Assembly (NCBI GenBank): GCA_945882615.1
Contig: CAMCWK010000031.1
Coordinates: 1-34,837, forward strand
DNA: 34,837 nucleotides
Direction: 5' to 3'
Origin: Rhizobium sp. Q54
GTDB taxonomy: Bacteria > Pseudomonadota > Alphaproteobacteria > Micropepsales > Micropepsaceae
The notes under the pieces are model-generated. The model was not told the origin of the DNA and made no database searches. It saw nothing but the letters and a program-made list of their open reading frames with translations. Position 1 is the stretch's first letter. Every line of letters begins with the position of its first letter. Below, in pieces: positions 30,931-34,837 of the stretch. The position numbers were made by a program, and so were the translations under genes.

Positions 30931-31242
30931 ATGCCCCATTACTATTTCCATGTCCGCGAAGGCTCCGATCTCAGCCGCGACGAGGAAGGCCAGGATCTGC
31001 CGAATGTCGAGGCGGCGCGGCGCGAGGCGATCAGCACCAGCCGGGAGATATTGGGCGAAAAGCTGCTGCATGGCGGCTCGCTTAACCATCGCACCATCGA
31101 AATCGCCGATGAAACCGGCCATGTCGTGGATGTGGTGGGCGCCAACGACGTTCTGTTCCAGGCCGGCAAGCTGCGCAGCTATTCCGACGACGTCACCCAG
31201 TCTGCGCCGGTGACGCAGCCCCGAAAGCCCCCGTCCAAATAG
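30931..31242 (+). CDS. DUF6894-like small protein
   Basis: A 103-residue protein beginning MPHYYFHVREGSDLSRDEEGQDLPNVEAARREA, the pattern of the DUF6894 family widespread in alphaproteobacteria. Function unknown. The ATG at 30931 is preferred; an upstream frame extension runs across the tRNA-side intergenic DNA. Its last 64 bp overlap, antisense, the end of the JAMM peptidase gene. Confidence 0.75.
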   Translation: MPHYYFHVREGSDLSRDEEGQDLPNVEAARREAISTSREILGEKLLHGGSLNHRTIEIADETGHVVDVVGANDVLFQAGKLRSYSDDVTQSAPVTQPRKPPSK

Positions 31243-31601
31243 ACAAAGGCGTTGAGGGCGCCCGCGCCCGCGATCAACCAGAGAAAATCATTCTGCTCCG
31301 CCCCCGCCAGATCAACAGCGGAGGGCTGCGCCGCGCTGTGCGGATGGGAATGATAGCAGCCGATGATGCGCCGTCCGTTGGCGCGCGCCGCTTTCTGCGC
31401 CTTGAAGTGATCGGCGGGGTCGATCTGGAAGCGGTCGGGTTGGTCCGAAAGGTTGCGCGCCGGATGCAGCGTGGTGACGCGCAGCACCGCACCTTCGCGC
31501 GTGCCTTCGAGGAGACCACAACATTCATTTGGGAAAGCAGCGTCCGCCGCCGCATGGATCGCGGCAGCGAGCGCCGGCGGCAGCTCAACGCGCCGGGTCA
31601 A
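31179..31601 (-). CDS. M67-family JAMM metallopeptidase
   Basis: A 140-residue JAB1/MPN+ protein. The zinc motif H-S-H-P-x9-D is intact in YHSHPHSAAQPSAVD, with the upstream glutamate in FPNECCGLLEG. Such enzymes cut isopeptide-like or C-terminal bonds, for example from sulfur-carrier proteins. The start is a TTG at 31601, overlapping the previous gene by 17 bp, and no ATG is available. Its end overlaps the DUF6894 gene by 64 bp. Confidence 0.82.
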   Translation of the reverse strand: MTRRVELPPALAAAIHAAADAAFPNECCGLLEGTREGAVLRVTTLHPARNLSDQPDRFQIDPADHFKAQKAARANGRRIIGCYHSHPHSAAQPSAVDLAGAEQNDFLWLIAGAGALNAFVYLDGGFRGCVTGADWVTSSE

Positions 31602-31926
31602 ATGTCGACCTGATCTGGCTTACCAGCCGGCCATTCTGGGTATCGATGATGCGGATTTCCTCCGCCTCGCCATCGCGCAGGCGCAGGATCAGCCGTCCCG
31701 GCTGGGTCTGCATTTCCACAATCTCGGCGCCCGGCGGCAGATGGATGGTGGAAGCAGCAGCGGCACTGGCCGCCGGTTTGCCGCGCATGGTGCGAATGCC
31801 GCCCACCACCAGCGCAATCAAGGCTAGGATAATCAGGGTGGACAGAATAATAACGGCCAGCTTCGCGGCCTTGTAGGCGGTCGTCTGGTTTTCCGGCCCC
31901 CCAGGAGCATTGGATAAGTGCGGCAT
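31585..31926 (-). CDS. Single-helix membrane protein of unknown function
   Basis: A 113-residue protein with one membrane segment (about 18-42, AAKLAVIILSTLIILALIALVVGG) and a C-terminal beta-rich part (AEIVEMQTQPGRLILRLRDGEAEEIRIIDTQNGRLVSQI) that is likely periplasmic or cytosolic depending on topology. No family recognised. The ATG at 31926 overlaps the rluD ATG on the other strand; the TTG at 31935 is better placed behind AGGAG, so the true start is uncertain. Probably co-translated with the JAMM peptidase. Confidence 0.7.
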   Translation of the reverse strand: MPHLSNAPGGPENQTTAYKAAKLAVIILSTLIILALIALVVGGIRTMRGKPAASAAAASTIHLPPGAEIVEMQTQPGRLILRLRDGEAEEIRIIDTQNGRLVSQIRSTFDPAR

Positions 31927-32938
31927 GTCTGACAAGGAAATCTCCTCGAACGATCGGCGCGAAGCTTTGGCCGATGAAAGCCATGCCGGCTGGCGACTGG
32001 ACCGTTTCCTGGCCGCGACCCTGCCCGACTTCAGCCGCTCGCGGCTCCAGCAATTGCTGGAAACGGGCGCGGTGTCGCTGGGTGAGCGGACGATAAAAGA
32101 CGCCAACCACCGGGTCAAACCGGGCGATGCCTTCGCGCTGGTCGTGCCGCCCACCGCACCCGCCATTCCGCAGGGCCAGGACATCCCGCTGACGGTGATC
32201 TACGAAGACAAGGACCTGATCGTGATCGACAAGCCGGCCGGGCTGGTGGTGCATCCGGCGGCGGGCAATCCCGACGGCACGCTGGTCAATGCGCTGATCG
32301 CCCATTGCGGCGCGGGCATGCTGTCGATCGGCGGCGAAGCACGGCCCGGCATCGTGCACCGGCTGGACAAGGACACATCAGGCCTCTTGGTGGCGGCCAA
32401 GAGCGAGCGCGCCATGGCGAGCCTGGCCAAGCAGTTCGCCAATCACACCATCGAGCGCGCCTATAACGCGGTGGTGTGGGGCGCGCCGCGCGACTCGACC
32501 GGCCTGATCGAAGGCCAGATCGGGCGCAGCCCCTTCGACCGCAAGCGCATGACGGTGCTGCGCACCGGCGGCAAGCGCGCCGCGACGCGTTACAAAGTGC
32601 TGGAGAAATTCGGTCCCGCGGAAAGACCTTTCGCATCTTTAATCGAATGCCGGCTGGAAACCGGGCGCACCCACCAGATCCGGGTGCATCTGACCCATCT
32701 GGGCCATCCCCTGATCGGCGATCCGCAATATGGCCGCGCCCGCGCCGCCCCGCGCGGCAAGACAGAGGCCGAGACGGCCGCGTTTACAGCGGCCACCGAA
32801 TTCCCGCGCCAGGCGCTGCACGCTTTTGTCTTGGGATTTCAGCACCCTAGCTTGCACAAGACCATGCGTTTCGAAACCCCCTGGCCCGCGGATTTTACCG
32901 CCCTTGTCGCCGCCTTGCGGAACTTGAATTCGCCCTGA
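31925..32938 (+). CDS. rluD: Pseudouridine synthase, RluD type
   Basis: A 337-residue RluA-family enzyme. An S4-like domain (about 23-75) is followed by the catalytic domain with Asp148 in HRLDKDTSGLLVAAK (residues 145-159), then RTHQIRVHLTHLGHPLIGDPQYG. RluD makes pseudouridines in helix 69 of 23S rRNA; the S4 domain favours RluD over RluA/RluC. ATG 31925 is used; a TTG at 31910 is an alternative. Starts of this gene and the divergent one share two bases. Confidence 0.85.
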   Translation: MSDKEISSNDRREALADESHAGWRLDRFLAATLPDFSRSRLQQLLETGAVSLGERTIKDANHRVKPGDAFALVVPPTAPAIPQGQDIPLTVIYEDKDLIVIDKPAGLVVHPAAGNPDGTLVNALIAHCGAGMLSIGGEARPGIVHRLDKDTSGLLVAAKSERAMASLAKQFANHTIERAYNAVVWGAPRDSTGLIEGQIGRSPFDRKRMTVLRTGGKRAATRYKVLEKFGPAERPFASLIECRLETGRTHQIRVHLTHLGHPLIGDPQYGRARAAPRGKTEAETAAFTAATEFPRQALHAFVLGFQHPSLHKTMRFETPWPADFTALVAALRNLNSP

Positions 32939-32953
32939 GCAGACATATCTTTC
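32923..32953 (+). promoter_or_regulatory. Possible heat-shock (sigma-32) promoter for rpoH
   Basis: CTTG at 32923-32926, a 17-bp spacer and CATATCTTTC at 32944-32953 resemble the alphaproteobacterial sigma-32 pattern (CTTG-N17/18-C-Y-TAT-x-T), with one or two mismatches in the -10 element. It overlaps the end of rluD. Autoactivation of rpoH from such a promoter is known in Caulobacter. Confidence 0.35.
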
Positions 32954-32984
32954 GACGGCCCATGGATAACCAGACGGGCCGTCG
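32953..32984. terminator. Hairpin between rluD and rpoH
   Basis: Perfect 9-bp arms CGACGGCCC (32953-32961) and GGGCCGTCG (32976-32984) with a 14-nt loop, then eight bases and a T run (32993-32998). The gap before the T run makes it a weak intrinsic terminator for rluD; it may also be a leader hairpin of rpoH, whose start is 36 bp further on. Confidence 0.5.
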
Positions 32985-33020
32985 GGCGTTATCTTTTTTC
33001 ACGCCCGAGAAGGGGGACTT

Positions 33021-33908
33021 ATGAGCAGTCGTGGACTTCCCGTCATGTCGGGCGAAGCTGGCCTGTCGCGGTATCTCACCGAGATCCGCAAGTTCCCGCT
33101 TTTGTCGGCGGAAGACGAATACATGTTCGCCAAGCGCTGGAAGGAGCATGAAGATCCGGAGGCCGCGCGCCGCCTGGTCACCAGCCATCTGCGCCTGGTC
33201 GCCAAGATCGCCATGGGCTATCGCGGCTATGGCCTGCCGGTGTCCGAGATCGTGTCTGAAGGCAATGTCGGTTTGATGCAGGCGGTGAAACGCTTTGAGC
33301 CCGACAAGGGCTTCAGGCTGGCGACCTATGCGATGTGGTGGATTCGCGCCTCGATCCAGGAATATGTGCTCAGGTCGTGGAGCATGGTGAAACTGGGCAC
33401 CACTGCCGCCCAGAAGAAGTTGTTCTTCAACCTGCGCAAGGCCAAGTCCAATATCGGCGCCATCGAGGAAGGCGATCTGACGCCCGAGCATGTCGCGACC
33501 CTGTCCGACCGGCTGGGCGTCACCCCCACCGAAGTGACGGACATGAACCGCCGCCTGTCGGGCCCGGACGCCTCGCTGAATGCGCCGCTGCGCTCGGAAT
33601 CGGAAAGCGAATGGCAGGACTGGCTGGCCGACGACACCGCCGACCAGGAAACCCGCCTGGCCGAGCGCGAGGAGATGGGCAACCGCCACGCCCTGCTGGT
33701 CGACGCGATGAAGGAACTGACCGAGCGCGAGCGCGACATTATCCAGGCGCGCCGCCTGCAGGACGAACCCGTCACGCTGGAGGAGCTGTCGCAGAAATAC
33801 GGCGTCAGCCGCGAGCGTGTGCGCCAGATCGAGGTGCGGGCGTTCGAGAAGCTCCAGCGCGGCATGAAAGCGGCGACCAATCCGGGCGCCCTGCCTGCGC
33901 CTGCATAA
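33021..33908 (+). CDS. rpoH: RNA polymerase heat-shock sigma factor RpoH
   Basis: A 295-residue sigma-32. The RpoH box QKKLFFNLR (131-139), which separates it from sigma-70 and sigma-S, is intact. Region 2 has GYGLPVSEIVSEGNVGLMQAVKRFEPDKGFRLATYAMWWIRASIQEYVLRSWSMVK and region 4 has LTERERDIIQARRL and YGVSRERVRQIEVRAFEKL. It directs RNA polymerase to chaperone and protease genes after heat stress. AGGGGGAC ribosome site at 33010-33017. Confidence 0.96.
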   Translation: MSSRGLPVMSGEAGLSRYLTEIRKFPLLSAEDEYMFAKRWKEHEDPEAARRLVTSHLRLVAKIAMGYRGYGLPVSEIVSEGNVGLMQAVKRFEPDKGFRLATYAMWWIRASIQEYVLRSWSMVKLGTTAAQKKLFFNLRKAKSNIGAIEEGDLTPEHVATLSDRLGVTPTEVTDMNRRLSGPDASLNAPLRSESESEWQDWLADDTADQETRLAEREEMGNRHALLVDAMKELTERERDIIQARRLQDEPVTLEELSQKYGVSRERVRQIEVRAFEKLQRGMKAATNPGALPAPA

Positions 33909-34012
33909 GGCGCCTCGGCCGCACCGGTTTACGCAGCATAACCATCATGCGTTGATGGCGTTTGCGCCGTTGCAGGCGCACGCTAGGTTTGTCGCGCAAA
34001 CGGGGGCAAGCC

Positions 34013-34816
34013 ATGAAGCTGAAAATCTGGCAGGTGGACGCGTTCGCCAGCAAGCCCCTGGAGGGCAATCCCGCCGCCATTGTGCCACTTGAAAGCTGGC
34101 TGGATGCAGGCCTGATGCAGCGCATCGCGGGTGAGAACAACCTCGCCGAAACCGCCTTCTTCGTGAAGACCGGACCTGGCCGCTACGATCTGCGCTGGTT
34201 CACGCCCAATGCCGAAGTCGATCTGTGCGGCCATGCCACCTTGGCCAGCGCATGGGTGCTGTTCAACAGGCTCGACACGGCGCTGAACGAAGCGCGTTTC
34301 ATGACCCGGTCGGGCGAACTGGTGGTGGAGCGCCGTGCGGACGGCAATGTGATGTCGATGCCATCCAACATTGTCACGCCCTATTCCGGCGATGTTGCCG
34401 CGAAGATCGGCGCGGCGCTGGGCTCGCCGCCGCCGCGCGAACTCCATAGCGGCACTTATCTGATGGCGGTATGGGACCAAGCTACAATTGTGCGCGCCAT
34501 CCCCGGGCCGGGCGGCATTGAGCCAGTGTTGAAAGAGCTTGGCTTCTGGGGGTTGATCGCCACCGCGCCGGGCGATGGCGATTACGATTGCGTGTCACGC
34601 TTCTTCGCGCCCGCCAAGGCCGTGCCGGAAGACCCGGTGACGGGATCGGCCCATTGCGCCCTTACCCCCTTCTGGGCAAAACGGCTGAGCAAGAAGACTT
34701 TGAAGGCGCGCCAGGCGTCAGCCCGTGGCGGCGACTTGCTGTGTACCGACGATGGTTCGCGCACCATCATCCAGGGCGACTGCGCGCTTTACCTGACGGG
34801 CGAGATTGAAGTTTAA
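34013..34816 (+). CDS. PhzF-family isomerase
   Basis: A 267-residue PhzF-like protein with two tandem hotdog-like halves. The acid catalyst is Glu46 in NNLAETAFF, with DLRWFTPNAEVDLCGHATLASA (59-80) and the late EDPVTGSAHCAL diagnostic for the family. Members catalyse isomerisations or epimerisations; no phenazine genes are nearby, so a general metabolic role is likelier. ATG 34013 follows GGGGGC; the frame is complete before the window end. Confidence 0.9.
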   Translation: MKLKIWQVDAFASKPLEGNPAAIVPLESWLDAGLMQRIAGENNLAETAFFVKTGPGRYDLRWFTPNAEVDLCGHATLASAWVLFNRLDTALNEARFMTRSGELVVERRADGNVMSMPSNIVTPYSGDVAAKIGAALGSPPPRELHSGTYLMAVWDQATIVRAIPGPGGIEPVLKELGFWGLIATAPGDGDYDCVSRFFAPAKAVPEDPVTGSAHCALTPFWAKRLSKKTLKARQASARGGDLLCTDDGSRTIIQGDCALYLTGEIEV

Positions 34817-34837
34817 ATATTCCTGTCATGGCCCGCA

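Overview
The window is high-GC DNA from an alphaproteobacterium, most likely a Caulobacterales- or Rhizomicrobium-like lineage. Evidence is the presence of GcrA and ChpT, which are cell-cycle regulators essentially confined to this class, together with DUF1134/EipA, an alphaproteobacterial RpoH, a phoU-phoB pair and the argD-argF-hslO order beside gcrA. Species cannot be fixed from the sequence alone.

Layout. 1-6.8 kb: an acyltransferase tail, an SDR oxidoreductase, a GNAT enzyme, a SixA-like phosphatase, then a co-directional metabolic run metZ-osmC-apaG-folE-argE. 6.8-11.7 kb: a leftward operon argD-argF-ypeA-hslO diverging from gcrA, then a glutathione peroxidase. 11.7-17.4 kb: a leftward run of seven genes (acyl-CoA synthetase, arfB, phoR, phoU, phoB, a 53-codon ORF and a HEPN-like gene). 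17.4-25.8 kb: serine hydrolase, Kdo hydroxylase, a receiver protein and chpT, cysQ, eipA with a tiny five-residue-repeat protein, a secreted cupin, an MFS transporter and small proteins. 26.4-30.8 kb: an A+T-richer segment bounded by tRNA-Glu(CTC) and a 15-bp copy of its 3' end, carrying DUF2189, DoxX, SET-domain, DUF4112 and phosphodiesterase genes and four copies of one palindrome. 30.8-34.8 kb: DUF6894, a JAMM peptidase, rluD, rpoH and a PhzF-family gene.

How it works together. Arginine genes are split (argE at 5.6 kb; argD and argF at 8.3-10.4 kb). The cell-cycle genes gcrA and chpT have candidate DnaA, CtrA and CcrM (GANTC) sites just upstream. PhoR-PhoU-PhoB form a phosphate-sensing unit without pst transporter genes, and a Pho-box-like array sits at the end of phoR. 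Envelope functions (EipA, Kdo hydroxylase, acyltransferase) are scattered among them.

Most notable: the tRNA-bounded island with its private palindrome family; a CtrA box carrying a GANTC in its spacer between chpT and cysQ; the two-gene HEPN-like cassette behind phoB; an FNR/FixK-type site before the DoxX gene; and a structured leader covering the metZ ribosome-binding site. No CRISPR array, rRNA or complete insertion sequence was seen.
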